Source of the DNA: Alphaproteobacteria bacterium
GTDB lineage: Bacteria > Pseudomonadota > Alphaproteobacteria > CACIAM-22H2
Length of the DNA: 64,000 nucleotides
Direction of reading: 5' to 3'
Assembly: GCA_016793165.1 (NCBI GenBank)
Contig: JAEULA010000043.1
Coordinates: 142,541-206,540, forward strand
A model generated the notes under the pieces. That model was not told where the DNA came from. It saw only the letters and a list, made by a program, of their open reading frames with translations, and did not search any database. The translations under genes and the position numbers were made by a program. Below are positions 28,338-37,532 of this stretch, piece after piece. Position 1 is the stretch's first letter. Every line of letters begins with the position of its first letter.

Positions 28338-31028
28338 ATGTCGGGCCGCTCCTACTTCCGTTACGACGACGATCGCGCACAGCACGTCTCGTTTCCGCTC
28401 GGCGGCATCGGCACCGGATCGATTGGCCTTTCGGCGGCGGGCCGCCTGATCGATTGGGAAGTGGCGAACCATCCCGACAAGGGAAACTGCAACGGCTTCA
28501 CGAACTTCACCATCCGCGCCGAGTCCGGCGGCAAGGTGATCGACGCGCGTGTGCTGAATGGCCCCTTCAAGGGCAATTTCGCCGGTGATCGCGGTGCGGG
28601 CGCGATCCGCGAGTTCGGCTTCGGGGTCCGGCGCGAGTATTTGACGGGCCTGCCGCATTTCCGCGAATGCCGCTTCGACGGGTTCTATCCGGCCGCCGAG
28701 ATCGCGCTGCGGGATCCCGGCTTTCCGGGCACGGTCGACATGCTCGCCTTCAGCCCGCTGATCCCGCACGAGGACCGCGGATCGAGCATGCCCGTGGCGA
28801 TGTTCGAGTTCGCGATCGAGAACACGACCGACAAGCCGATCGACTACTCGATCGTCGGCAGTCTGGGGAACCTCGTGAAGGGGCCCCATGCAGCCCGCGT
28901 CGCCAAGACGGCGCATGCCACCGGGATGGTCAATTCCGCGCGAGACGCCGATCCGCGCTCGCCCGATTTCGGCCAACTCATCATGGCAACCGACGAGAAG
29001 CGCACGAGCTGGCAGCACGAATGGTACCGCGGCAGCTGGTTCGATTCGCTCGAAGTGTTCTGGAAGGACATGACCACGCCGGGCCTTCTCAAGGACCGGA
29101 GCTACGCCGACAACTTCATCAACCGGCGCCCGGACGGGCGCTATCGCTATCGCGGCCACTCCTGCCTTGCGGCGCACCGCACCGTTGCCCCGGCCGAGCG
29201 CACGACGATCCGCTTCGCCATCGCCTGGCACTTCCCGAACTTCGAGAAGAACTGGCTGAACATCTTCGGCTACGTCGGCGAGCCCAAGAACCTGAACCGC
29301 GTGTGGAGGAACCACTACGCGACCCTGTGGCCCGACGCCGACGCGGTGGCCGAGGAGACCTTCGCGCGCTGGGCATCGCTGAAGTCGCGCACGCTGGCCT
29401 ATCGCGATGCGCTCCGCGCCACGACGATACCGAACAGCGTGCTCGATGCCGTGTCCGCCAATGTCAGCATCCTGAAGTCGCCGACCGTGCTGCGCCTGGA
29501 GGACGGCACGTTCTACGGCTTCGAAGGCACCGACGCGAACGACGGCAGCTGCGAAGGCAGTTGCACGCATGTCTGGAACTACCAGCAGACCCTGCCCTAC
29601 CTGTTCGGTGCGCTGGAGCGTTCGATGCGAGACGCCGATTTCGCGCACAACATGGATCCCGCCAGTGGCGGCATGTCGTTCCGGTTGTGCCTGCCGATCG
29701 GCGTCGGCCGTTTCGACGTGCGGCCCTGCGCCGACGGCCAGTTCGGGAACGTGATGAAGACGTATCGCGACTGGAAGCTGTCCGGCGACGATGCGTGGCT
29801 TCGCAAGCACTGGCCCGCCGTCAAGCGCGCAATCGAGTTCGCCTGGCATCCCGGCAACCACGATCGCTGGGATCCTGAGAAGACCGGCGTGTTGTGGGGC
29901 GCCCAGCACCACACGCTCGACATGGAGCTGTTCGGGCCGAATTCCTGGCTGACGGGATTCTATCTCGGCGCGCTGCGCGCCGGCGCCAGGATGGCCCGCC
30001 ATCTCGGCGAGGCGGCGACCGCCGACGAATACGAGTCCATCTTCGCCAGAGGCAAGGCGTGGATGAACGAGCATCTGTTCAACGGCGAGTACTTCTACCA
30101 CCGCGTCGATCTCACCGATCTCGGGCAGGTAAAGGCGTTCAACGACGGGCCGGTCAATCCGGTGCTGGTCGGGTCGATGACCGACATCTACTGGAGCGCC
30201 GAGCACGGCGAGGTGAAGTACCAGATCGGCGAAGGTTGCCTGATCGACCAGGTGCTCGCGCAATGGCACGCCAATCTCTACGGGCTGGGCGACATCTACG
30301 AGCCCGCCAAGATCGACAAGGCGATGGGCGCGATCATGCGCCACAACTTCAAGGAACGTCTCGGCGACGTGGTCAATCCGTGCCGTGTCTTCGGGCTCGA
30401 GGACGAAAGCGGCACGGTGGTCTGCGAATGGCCGCAAAGCGCACGCCGCCCGACGATCCCCGTCCCGTACTCGCAGGAGACGTTCCACGGCTGCGAATAC
30501 CAGTTCGGCTCGATGCTGATGCAGATCGGCCGGATCGCCGACGGCGTGCGCGTCTTCGCCGCCGTGCGCGACCGTTATCGCGGCCACAACCGCAATCCGT
30601 GGAACGAGATGGAATGCGGCTCGAACTACGCGCGGTCGATGGCGGCCTATGCGGGCCTGCTGGCGTTGTCCGGGTTCGAGTTCGACGCAACGTCAGGGCT
30701 GATCGGGTTCGCCCCGAAGGTCCGCTCGGGGGGCGCTTTCCGAACCTTCTGGTCGGCGGGCGGCGCCTGGGGCACCGCGTGCTTCGGCGAGAATCGCTTC
30801 GAGCTTTCGGTGAGCGAGGGGACACTGAGCTTGCGTGCCCTGCGCCTGCAAGGCGTCGGACCGCGCAGCGCACGCGCCACGCTCGACGGCAAGGCGCTCG
30901 CATCGAACAACGATACGGCGAACGCCATGCTCACCTTCGCCCCGACCGAGTTGCGTGCCGGATCGACCTTGCGCGTCGACAGCGCGGCGATCGGCCTGGG
31001 CGCGCTCCCTGACATCGCGGATCTGTAA
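28338..31028 (+). CDS. GH116-family glycosidase (GBA2/beta-glucosidase-like)
   Basis: The protein has 896 residues with an N-terminal beta-sandwich (from 'HVSFPLGGIGTGSIGL', about 16-31) and a C-terminal (alpha/alpha)6 barrel. By analogy with GBA2 and TxGH116, the nucleophile is probably Glu396 ('YGFEGTDA') and the acid/base Asp528 ('HHTLDMELFGPNSW'). No signal peptide is seen, so it should act in the cytoplasm on an imported beta-glycoside. The ATG at 28338 has GAGGGGA upstream; a start at 28260 would add a basic tail. It heads an operon with a sugar importer and an AraC regulator, so the importer probably brings in its substrate. Confidence 0.88.
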   Translation: MSGRSYFRYDDDRAQHVSFPLGGIGTGSIGLSAAGRLIDWEVANHPDKGNCNGFTNFTIRAESGGKVIDARVLNGPFKGNFAGDRGAGAIREFGFGVRREYLTGLPHFRECRFDGFYPAAEIALRDPGFPGTVDMLAFSPLIPHEDRGSSMPVAMFEFAIENTTDKPIDYSIVGSLGNLVKGPHAARVAKTAHATGMVNSARDADPRSPDFGQLIMATDEKRTSWQHEWYRGSWFDSLEVFWKDMTTPGLLKDRSYADNFINRRPDGRYRYRGHSCLAAHRTVAPAERTTIRFAIAWHFPNFEKNWLNIFGYVGEPKNLNRVWRNHYATLWPDADAVAEETFARWASLKSRTLAYRDALRATTIPNSVLDAVSANVSILKSPTVLRLEDGTFYGFEGTDANDGSCEGSCTHVWNYQQTLPYLFGALERSMRDADFAHNMDPASGGMSFRLCLPIGVGRFDVRPCADGQFGNVMKTYRDWKLSGDDAWLRKHWPAVKRAIEFAWHPGNHDRWDPEKTGVLWGAQHHTLDMELFGPNSWLTGFYLGALRAGARMARHLGEAATADEYESIFARGKAWMNEHLFNGEYFYHRVDLTDLGQVKAFNDGPVNPVLVGSMTDIYWSAEHGEVKYQIGEGCLIDQVLAQWHANLYGLGDIYEPAKIDKAMGAIMRHNFKERLGDVVNPCRVFGLEDESGTVVCEWPQSARRPTIPVPYSQETFHGCEYQFGSMLMQIGRIADGVRVFAAVRDRYRGHNRNPWNEMECGSNYARSMAAYAGLLALSGFEFDATSGLIGFAPKVRSGGAFRTFWSAGGAWGTACFGENRFELSVSEGTLSLRALRLQGVGPRSARATLDGKALASNNDTANAMLTFAPTELRAGSTLRVDSAAIGLGALPDIADL

Positions 31029-31061
31029 TCGCGCAAACGAACAACAAGTCCGGAGGAAACC

Positions 31062-32333
31062 ATGAGGAACCTGCTGACGGCCGCAGCCTTCGCCCTGTCT
31101 GTCTTCGCCGGGACGGCCGACGCCGCACCGCCGGCCGATACGACGGGAACGCTCAAACTCTATCAGCGCACCAATCCGTCGATCGTCGCGGTGACCGAGG
31201 CGGGCATCAAGCGCTTCAACGCCCGCTATCCCAACGTGAAGGTCGAGGTGCAGTGGAAGCCCCTGGGCGAATGGGGCGAGTACATCAGCGGGTTCCTGAA
31301 CCAGGTCGCGTCGGGCGACGTGCCCGACATCTACGAGGTCGCGATCGAGGGATTCTCGTCGGTGGCGAGCCGGAACCTGTTCCTGCCGCTCGACGAGGTG
31401 ATCGCGCGCGACGACAGCGCCAAGCAGCTGCTCGCCGACATCGAGCCCAATCTGCTGAAGGGCATGTCGGACGCGACCGGCGGCAAGCTCTATTTCTTTC
31501 CCACCAACTGGAACAACGTCGTCGTCTTCTACAACAAGGACCTGTTCGACGCGGCCGGCGTTCCGTATCCGAAGAAGAGCTGGACCTGGTCCGAGTTCCT
31601 CGACACCGCGCAGAAGCTGACGAAGCGCGATGCGTCGGGCCAGGTCACGCAGTACGGCTACTTCGTGCCGGGCTTCAATTTCGGGATCACGCCGTGGTTC
31701 CTGACCAACGACACCGACAAGCTGAAGCCCGGCTGGAAGGAATCGAACATCCGCGATCCGAAGTTCAAGGAGTCGCTGGTGTTCCTCAACGAGCTCATCC
31801 ACAAGCACAAGGTCGCGCCGAATTTCGCGCGCGGCACGGGCGAGCCGCAATTCGTGGCGAAGCAGGTCGCGATGATCTCGGCCGGGCATTGGCCGGTGCC
31901 GCTGCTGCTGCAGAACGGACTCAAGAACGTCGGCGTCACGATGATGCCCTATCAGCGCAAGGACGTGACGGTGTTCGGCGTCGGCGGCCTCGGCATCACC
32001 CGCGCATCGAAGAACCCGGATCTGACCTGGGAGCTGGTCAAGGAACTGACCGGCCAGGCCGCGCAGGTGCAGTACGCCGAGACCAGGCGCTCGATCCCGG
32101 CGTTGCGCTCGATCGCCACGACCGCCGATTTCCTCCAGTTCCCCGACAACTCCGACCTGTTCTACGGTAGCGCCAAGTCGGCCCTGCCGATCGCGGCGCC
32201 GCCAAACTTCTCCCAGGTCGAGGAGATCTTCATGCGCCATGTCGACCTCTACCTGACCAACAACGTCGCGATCGACAAGGCGATCAACGATCTTGATGCC
32301 GAACTGACCCGTGCGATGCGCCGGGTCCAGTAA
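31062..32333 (+). CDS. Sugar ABC importer substrate-binding protein (family 1)
   Basis: The periplasmic receptor has 423 residues. A Sec signal peptide ends near ADA-APP (about residue 22). Family 1 features include 'RFNARYPNVKVEVQWKPLGEW', 'YFFPTNWNNVVVFYNKDLFDAAG' and 'GGLGITRASKNPDLTWELV'. A GGAGGAAA ribosome site lies just upstream. It follows the GH116 gene by 33 bp and is followed by an 8-bp-stem hairpin before the first permease gene. Confidence 0.93.
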   Translation: MRNLLTAAAFALSVFAGTADAAPPADTTGTLKLYQRTNPSIVAVTEAGIKRFNARYPNVKVEVQWKPLGEWGEYISGFLNQVASGDVPDIYEVAIEGFSSVASRNLFLPLDEVIARDDSAKQLLADIEPNLLKGMSDATGGKLYFFPTNWNNVVVFYNKDLFDAAGVPYPKKSWTWSEFLDTAQKLTKRDASGQVTQYGYFVPGFNFGITPWFLTNDTDKLKPGWKESNIRDPKFKESLVFLNELIHKHKVAPNFARGTGEPQFVAKQVAMISAGHWPVPLLLQNGLKNVGVTMMPYQRKDVTVFGVGGLGITRASKNPDLTWELVKELTGQAAQVQYAETRRSIPALRSIATTADFLQFPDNSDLFYGSAKSALPIAAPPNFSQVEEIFMRHVDLYLTNNVAIDKAINDLDAELTRAMRRVQ

Positions 32334-32354
32334 TGCGGTCATGACGCAAGCGAT

Positions 32355-32384
32355 GCGCCGCCGGCCCCGCAGGGCAGGCGGCGC
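32355..32384 (+). promoter_or_regulatory. Intercistronic hairpin after the binding-protein gene
   Basis: GCGCCGCC at 32355-32362 pairs with GGCGGCGC at 32377-32384 around 14 bases. It occupies the same place as the hairpin at 23039-23081 in the other CUT1 operon, so a similar 3'-protection role is plausible. Confidence 0.5.
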
Positions 32385-32405
32385 TCGCGAGTGGCTGACT
32401 GCGCG

Positions 32406-33287
32406 ATGACCCGGGCGGCCTGGCGCGAGCAGATCGCGGCGCTGGCGTTCCTGACGCCGGCGCTGATCTGCTTCCTTGCCTTCCTCGTGGCGCCGCTCAT
32501 CGCCACGGCCGTCTTCTGCGTGGTCGAGATCGATCGCTTCACCTTCCGCATGACGTTCGTCGGGCTTGAGAACTTCCTCTACGTCTACGAAGACGAGCGC
32601 TTCTGGAAGACCTTCGCCAACACGTTCCTGTTCATCGCGATGGCGGTCGCGGGCAATGTCGGCCTCGGCCTGCTCCTCGCAGGCCTGCTCGATCGCGCAC
32701 TGCCGAGCGCGCTGCGCTACTTCCTGCGCCTCGCCTATTTCCTGCCCGTGCTGATCGCCACGGCCTTCGTTTCCTACATCTGGAAGTTCCTCTTCGACTT
32801 CGATCTCGGCGCGATCAACTACTACATCCGCCTACTGGGTTTGCCGCCGGTCGGCTGGCTGACCGACACGCGGGTCGCGATGGTCTCGGTCGTGATCATG
32901 GACGTGTGGAAGCATGTCGGCTTCTTCATGCTGATCCTGCTCGCTGCGCTGCAGGCCGTCCCGCGCGAATTGCGCGAAGCAGCACAGGTCGACGGCGCGG
33001 GGCCGGTCCGCATCTTCGTGAGCGTCACGATCCCATGCATCGCGCCGGCGCTTCTGTTCTGCGTCGCCTACGCGACGATCGGCGGATTGCAGGTCTACGA
33101 TTCGATGCGGATCCTGACCAATGGCGGTCCCGGCGACGCGACGCGCAGCGTCGTCATGTACATGTTCAGCGAGGCCTTCGGCGCCGGCGAGCTGGCCTTC
33201 GGCGCGGTCTCGGCCTTCACGCTGCTGGTCGTCATCGCGGCGATCGTCTCCATCCAGATGTCGCTGAGCCGCCGATGGATACGCTGA
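32406..33287 (+). CDS. Sugar (CUT1) ABC importer permease, MalF/UgpA-like
   Basis: The permease has 293 residues. TM1 is 'LAFLTPALICFLAFLVAPLI', and the EAA loop is 'ELREAAQVDGAGPVRIFVSVTIP' (read in two halves). 'RILTNGGPGDATRSVVMYMF' is the conserved late loop. I prefer the ATG at 32406 to a GTG five codons upstream. It overlaps the next permease gene. Confidence 0.93.
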   Translation: MTRAAWREQIAALAFLTPALICFLAFLVAPLIATAVFCVVEIDRFTFRMTFVGLENFLYVYEDERFWKTFANTFLFIAMAVAGNVGLGLLLAGLLDRALPSALRYFLRLAYFLPVLIATAFVSYIWKFLFDFDLGAINYYIRLLGLPPVGWLTDTRVAMVSVVIMDVWKHVGFFMLILLAALQAVPRELREAAQVDGAGPVRIFVSVTIPCIAPALLFCVAYATIGGLQVYDSMRILTNGGPGDATRSVVMYMFSEAFGAGELAFGAVSAFTLLVVIAAIVSIQMSLSRRWIR

Positions 33288-34168
33288 TGACATCGGCGCC
33301 CCGTCCGCCGGAGACCTGGAACCGCCTGTTCTCGGCGACGCAGGCGCTGCACTGGCGGAACCTGCCGGTCAGCATCGCGCTGACGGCGGGTGCGGTCGTG
33401 ATGCTGCTGCCCTTCCTGTGGATGTTCAGCGCATCGATGCGCCCGACGGGCGAGGCATACCAGCTGCCGCCGAGCTTCCTGCCGGACCGGCTGTCGGCCG
33501 ACGCCTATCTGAAGGTCCTGAATTCGCCGATCCCGTTCCTGCGGATGTACGCGAACAGCCTGTTCGTCGCGGCCATAACGACGGCGGGCGTGGTGGTGAC
33601 CAGCGCCACGGCCGGCTTCGCCTTCGCGCGGCTCAGATTCCGCGGCAAGGGCGCCTTGTTCGCGCTGTGCCTGGTCGGCTTCATGGTGCCGCCGAGTCTG
33701 TTGCTGGTGCCGCTGTTCTTCGGCTTCGCGGCGGCGGGAATCCTCGATTCGATCTGGGCGATCATCCTGCCCGGCCTTGCCTCGTCGCTCGGCGTGTTCA
33801 TGATGCGCCAGTTCATGCTGAGCCAGCCGCGCGAGCTGGAAGAAGCGGCGTTGATCGACGGCGCCAGCTATCTTCAGGTTTTCCTCAAGGTGTCGCTGCC
33901 GCAGATGGGGCCGCCGATCGCCGCGCTGTCGATCATCACCTTCACGCAGAGCTGGAACAATTTCGTTCTGCCGCTGGTGCTGACGCGCAAGGCCGAAGCG
34001 ATGACGCTGCCGGTCGGCCTGCTCTCGCTCGCCGACGCCTATGGCGACTTCTCGCTCGCGGCGCTGATGGCCGCCGTCACGATGGCCGTGACGCCGCTCT
34101 TCGTCGTGTTCCTGATCGGCCAGCGCTTCATCATCGAGAGCGTCACGCAATCCGGCCTCAAAGGATGA
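33287..34168 (+). CDS. Sugar (CUT1) ABC importer permease, MalG/UgpE-like
   Basis: The permease has 293 residues with six membrane segments and the EAA loop 'ELEEAALIDGASYLQVFLKV'. It ends 'FIIESVTQSGLKG', the usual MalG-type end. The ATG at 33287 forms TGATG with the preceding stop; an ATG at 33275 in the same frame is an alternative. No ATPase gene follows; the next gene is an AraC regulator. An ATPase must come from elsewhere, for example the UgpC-like one at 20087. Confidence 0.93.
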   Translation: MTSAPRPPETWNRLFSATQALHWRNLPVSIALTAGAVVMLLPFLWMFSASMRPTGEAYQLPPSFLPDRLSADAYLKVLNSPIPFLRMYANSLFVAAITTAGVVVTSATAGFAFARLRFRGKGALFALCLVGFMVPPSLLLVPLFFGFAAAGILDSIWAIILPGLASSLGVFMMRQFMLSQPRELEEAALIDGASYLQVFLKVSLPQMGPPIAALSIITFTQSWNNFVLPLVLTRKAEAMTLPVGLLSLADAYGDFSLAALMAAVTMAVTPLFVVFLIGQRFIIESVTQSGLKG

Positions 34169-34189
34169 AACGAGAGTAGATCGACCCAG

Positions 34190-35077
34190 ATGCTCGGATC
34201 GCAGCTGATCGACACCAATCCCCGGATCTCGGGCTTCGACCTCGGCGTGCCGGAGGCGCGTTGGTTCGGCTTCTGTCGCTTTCGCGACGCCGTGCGCACG
34301 AACGATTCCTGGGACAGCCATACCGGTCCCGAGATCGTCTTCGTGATGGAGGGGGAGGCGTGCTGGGAAGTCGGGGAGCACGACCTGGTTCAGGCGAATG
34401 GCGGCCAGGCGGTCGTGTTTCCGGCAGGCGCGCGCCATCGCATCCTCAACTCGGTCTATCCGCCGTCGGAGTCCCTGTGGATCCTCATGCGGGGCGCCGA
34501 CGAGGTCGACGCGCCGTCGCTGCTGATGAAGGACGCCCATGCCGAGTTCTGCGGCTTGCTGAACAACGGACGGCTGCTGTGGGACATCAATGAGAGCTGC
34601 AAGGTCCAGATCATCGAGCTCGCGCGCCTGCTTGCCGATCCCGCGGTGTTCGGGGGCGGACGGCTGATCATTTCCGACCTGCGCGCCAAGCTGCACAACG
34701 TGCTGCTCGAATTCTGGAAGACCTGCCGCACGCGCGGCGAACGCGCCGAGACGAACCGGATCGTCGAGCAGGCGAAGAAGTTCCTCAATTCGAATTCCTC
34801 GGAAGACGTTCGCATCGGCGACCTCGCCGAGCGGCTGGGCTGCAGTCGCGGCCATCTGCACGCCGTCTTCCGCAGCGAGATGGGCATGTCGCCGATCGAC
34901 TATCTGCGGCGACTGCGGATCACCAAGAGCTGCGCACGCCTGACCCGCTCCGTCGAGCCGATCACCGAGATCGCACTCAGCAACGGCTTCGAAAGCTCGC
35001 AGTACTTCGCGCGCGTGTTCCGCCGCTATGTCGGCATATCGCCGCGCGAGTTCCGCGAGAAGTACCAGCAGCGCTGA
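34190..35077 (+). CDS. AraC-family transcriptional regulator
   Basis: The regulator has 295 residues. The N-terminal cupin-like sensor is 'GPEIVFVMEGEACWEVGEHDL', with 'VFPAGARHRILNS'. The C-terminal double helix-turn-helix (about 190-290) includes 'RIGDLAERLGCSRGHLHAVFRSEMGMSPIDYLRR' (split by family position) and 'EIALSNGFESSQYFARVFRRYVGISPREF'. It is the last gene of the GH116-importer operon, so it probably senses the imported sugar and controls this operon. The palindrome at 28223-28233 is one possible target. Confidence 0.92.
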   Translation: MLGSQLIDTNPRISGFDLGVPEARWFGFCRFRDAVRTNDSWDSHTGPEIVFVMEGEACWEVGEHDLVQANGGQAVVFPAGARHRILNSVYPPSESLWILMRGADEVDAPSLLMKDAHAEFCGLLNNGRLLWDINESCKVQIIELARLLADPAVFGGGRLIISDLRAKLHNVLLEFWKTCRTRGERAETNRIVEQAKKFLNSNSSEDVRIGDLAERLGCSRGHLHAVFRSEMGMSPIDYLRRLRITKSCARLTRSVEPITEIALSNGFESSQYFARVFRRYVGISPREFREKYQQR

Positions 35078-35389
35078 CAGCCGAGCCCTACCGGTCTACT
35101 CCTGTTGCGCGCGAATGGCACCCGGTTCAATTCGCAGAGGCCGACGCGGACACCGCCGTCATCAATCAATGCGCCGTTTCGCGCGCGTGCGGTGTCCGGA
35201 GGCTCGGTTCGGAGGACGACGTCGGCCGTAAGCATCCCCCGCGCAATTGCTCGGGACTTGGATTGGCCTCGCTCGCGCCGGGTTACCGTAACCGGTGTCT
35301 GCTTCGCCACCAGCGCGACAGGGACCGCCGAGACACTTGGGCCTCGATGCTCGCTCAGGTAGGCGCGTCGACCAGTTGCGTCGCTACCC
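35078..35389. other. 312-bp gap between convergent regulator genes
   Basis: No gene can be supported. A 6-1-6 palindrome, GGTTACCGTAACC, lies at 35281-35293. No terminator with a T-run is evident. Confidence 0.4.
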
Positions 35390-36274
35390 TCAAACTTCCG
35401 GCGGGACGCGGGGGAAGTACTCGCCGCTGCTGGCGATCTGGCGATCGTTCTCCTGGATGCGGGTCAGCGCCTTGCGGCCGAGGCGCGCGACGACGAGGGC
35501 GACGAGGAGGTTGGCGAGCACGGTCGCACCGATGATCGAGTCGGGGAACGCCTGTGCCTTGGTGTCGGTGATCAGGACGTGGCGCGCGATCCGCGCCACC
35601 GGCGCGCGCGGCGAATCAGTCACGGCGATAATGACGCCGCCACGATCGGCCGCGGCCTTGGCGTGCTCGTAGGTGATGCGGCTGTAGCGTCCGAAGCTGA
35701 ATACGACGACGACATCTCCGCGACCGGCTTCGTCCAGCTCTGTCCCGGGTTGGATTCCGCCGGTATCCGCGAGGATTACCCCGGCCCGCGCCTTGCGCAT
35801 CGAATAGGCCATCGACCAGGCGACCGGATAGAGCGTGCGACGCCCGAGCACGTAGACGCGCCCTGCCGCCGCGAGCGCCGCCGCGGCCTGCTCCAGCACG
35901 TCTGTCGACAGCGACCCGGCGGTGCGCTGCAGCAGGGCCTGCTCCTCGGCCACGAAGCGCGCGGCGAAGCCGAGGACGCCTTTGCTCCGCGCAGCCGAGA
36001 CGATGCGCGCCGCCTGGTCGGCGTTGACGACGCCGCGGTCGCGGATCGCGTCGGCATAGCTCCGGCGCAGGTCGTCGAACCCGGACAGGCCGATGCGCTG
36101 CGCGAGCCGCACAAGGGTCGCGGGCGGAATGGCCAGGCGTTGCGCGAGCTCGCGCATCGAGCGCAGGGCGGCGTCCTGCGGGTGCGCGAGCAGGTGCTTC
36201 GCCGCGGTCGTTGCGTGGGCGCCGAGGCTCGGCAGCACGTCGCGCAGGCGTTCCGAGATGATGTCGCTGTTCAC
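35390..36274 (-). CDS. RpiR-family transcriptional regulator (HTH + SIS domain)
   Basis: The regulator has 294 residues. The N-terminal HTH_6 domain has 'SMRELAQRLAIPPATLVRLAQRIGLSGFDDLRR' (about 40-71, in parts). The C-terminal SIS sugar-phosphate-binding fold has 'AAAGRVYVLGRR' and 'VVVVFSFGRYSRIT'. The start is a GTG at 36274 with GGAG five bases upstream; a longer frame to 36781 runs into the opposite-strand ATPase gene. It is divergent from the polyamine-type importer operon and probably regulates it through the repeats in the shared promoter region. RpiR proteins often respond to sugar phosphates or amino-sugar-related ligands. Confidence 0.93.
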   Translation of the reverse strand: MNSDIISERLRDVLPSLGAHATTAAKHLLAHPQDAALRSMRELAQRLAIPPATLVRLAQRIGLSGFDDLRRSYADAIRDRGVVNADQAARIVSAARSKGVLGFAARFVAEEQALLQRTAGSLSTDVLEQAAAALAAAGRVYVLGRRTLYPVAWSMAYSMRKARAGVILADTGGIQPGTELDEAGRGDVVVVFSFGRYSRITYEHAKAAADRGGVIIAVTDSPRAPVARIARHVLITDTKAQAFPDSIIGATVLANLLVALVVARLGRKALTRIQENDRQIASSGEYFPRVPPEV

Positions 36275-36328
36275 AGGGGCTCCGAGACCGAGAAGGGGGG
36301 GGTGAGCAAGCGATGAACCAAATGGTGC

Positions 36329-36361
36329 TTGACTGTCGCATAATGATTCATTTGATTCATT
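36329..36361. promoter_or_regulatory. Candidate promoter and RpiR operator of the importer operon
   Basis: TTGACT (36329-36334) is a good -35. Overlapping the spacer and weak -10 (TTGATT, 36352) are two exact tandem copies of TGATTCATT (36344-36352 and 36353-36361). The first forms the palindrome AATGATTCATT. The patch is AT-rich in a GC-rich setting and lies between divergent rpiR and importer genes. Confidence 0.55.
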
Positions 36362-36422
36362 CCTTATGTGCAGGACCCCGAGATTCGTTCGCGATCGCCG
36401 CCCTGTCGGGAGGGCCTGAGCA

Positions 36423-37532
36423 ATGGACGGGGGCGCGCAGCAGCCAGTCCGCGGCGCTCCCGTAAGAGTCCAGGGCGTGAGCAAGTCCTTCGGTGCGCTG
36501 CGCGTCGTGCACGACGTCTCGCTCGAGGTGGGTGCCGGGGAGTTCGTGTCGCTGCTCGGGCCGAGCGGTTCGGGCAAGACGACCCTGCTGATGGCGATCG
36601 CCGGCTTCGAAGGCGTCGACAGCGGGCGCATCAGCATCGGCAATCGCGATGTCACCGACGTTCCGGCGAACCGGCGCGACGTCGCGTTGGTGTTCCAGAA
36701 ATATGCGCTGTTTCCGCACATGACGGTCGCCGAGAACATCGCCTTCCCATTGCGCATGCGGCGGATCGACCGGCGCGACATCGCAACGCGGGTCGAGTCC
36801 GCACTCGCGATGGTGCGACTCGACGGCTACGGCGCGCGCATGCCCGGGCAGCTCTCCGGCGGCCAGCAGCAACGCGTCGCCCTGGCGCGCGCCATCGTGT
36901 TCAACCCGCCGGTGCTGCTGATGGACGAGCCCCTCGGCGCGCTCGACAAGAAGCTGCGCCAGCACATGCAGCTAGAGATCAAGCGGCTCCAGGCGCGGCT
37001 CGGCGCTACCGTGATCTACGTCACGCACGACCAGGAAGAGGCACTGGCGATGTCGGACCGCATCGCGGTGTTGCGCGACGGTCGCCTCGAGCAGGTCGGC
37101 ACGCCTGCCGCGCTCTACGACCGGCCGACAAATGCGTTCGTCGCGGACTTCATCGGCGACACCAATCTACTGCCGGTGACGGTACTGGAGGCGCGGCGTG
37201 AGGAATGCGCGGTCCGGCTCGGCGCGGCCACCGTCCGAGCGACGGCAGGCGCCGACTCCATTAGGGTGGGCAGTGCGGCGCTCCTGGCGATCCGGCCGGA
37301 GCGGCTGAGCGTGCGCGCGGGCGACGACGGTACCGTGAACGGCGAGGTGCGCGCACACGTCTACCTGGGCGCCGGCACCAGTCTCCTGATCGCGACCCGA
37401 GCAGGCCACGAGCTCACTGCGCGCCTGCCGGCCGGCGCATCGCTCGCGGGGCTGCAGGTCGGGGCGCAGGTCGCCCTGGACTGGCAAGCCGGCGACACCG
37501 TCGTGCTGCCGCCGCTGGACGCGCCGTCATGA
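36423..37532 (+). CDS. Polyamine/spermidine-type ABC importer ATP-binding subunit (PotA-like)
   Basis: The subunit has 369 residues with Walker A 'GPSGSGKTT' (46-54), signature 'LSGGQQQRVALARA', Walker B 'VLLMDEPLGALDKKL' and H-loop 'VTHDQEEA'. The C-terminal TOBE domain starts around 'FIGDTNLLPV'. 'LGALDKKLR' and 'FIGDTN' are typical of PotA-type ATPases. It is the first gene of a nine-kilobase operon and overlaps the next permease gene by 4 bp. Confidence 0.94.
   Translation: MDGGAQQPVRGAPVRVQGVSKSFGALRVVHDVSLEVGAGEFVSLLGPSGSGKTTLLMAIAGFEGVDSGRISIGNRDVTDVPANRRDVALVFQKYALFPHMTVAENIAFPLRMRRIDRRDIATRVESALAMVRLDGYGARMPGQLSGGQQQRVALARAIVFNPPVLLMDEPLGALDKKLRQHMQLEIKRLQARLGATVIYVTHDQEEALAMSDRIAVLRDGRLEQVGTPAALYDRPTNAFVADFIGDTNLLPVTVLEARREECAVRLGAATVRATAGADSIRVGSAALLAIRPERLSVRAGDDGTVNGEVRAHVYLGAGTSLLIATRAGHELTARLPAGASLAGLQVGAQVALDWQAGDTVVLPPLDAPS

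Noticed and set aside
28227..30587. 786-codon minus-strand open frame opposite GH116
   Set aside because: The plus strand encodes a complete GH116 protein with catalytic residues; the reverse frame has no recognisable domain.
35281..35293. Palindrome GGTTACCGTAACC as an operator
   Set aside because: It lies between the 3' ends of two convergent genes, so no promoter is expected there; kept only as a note.
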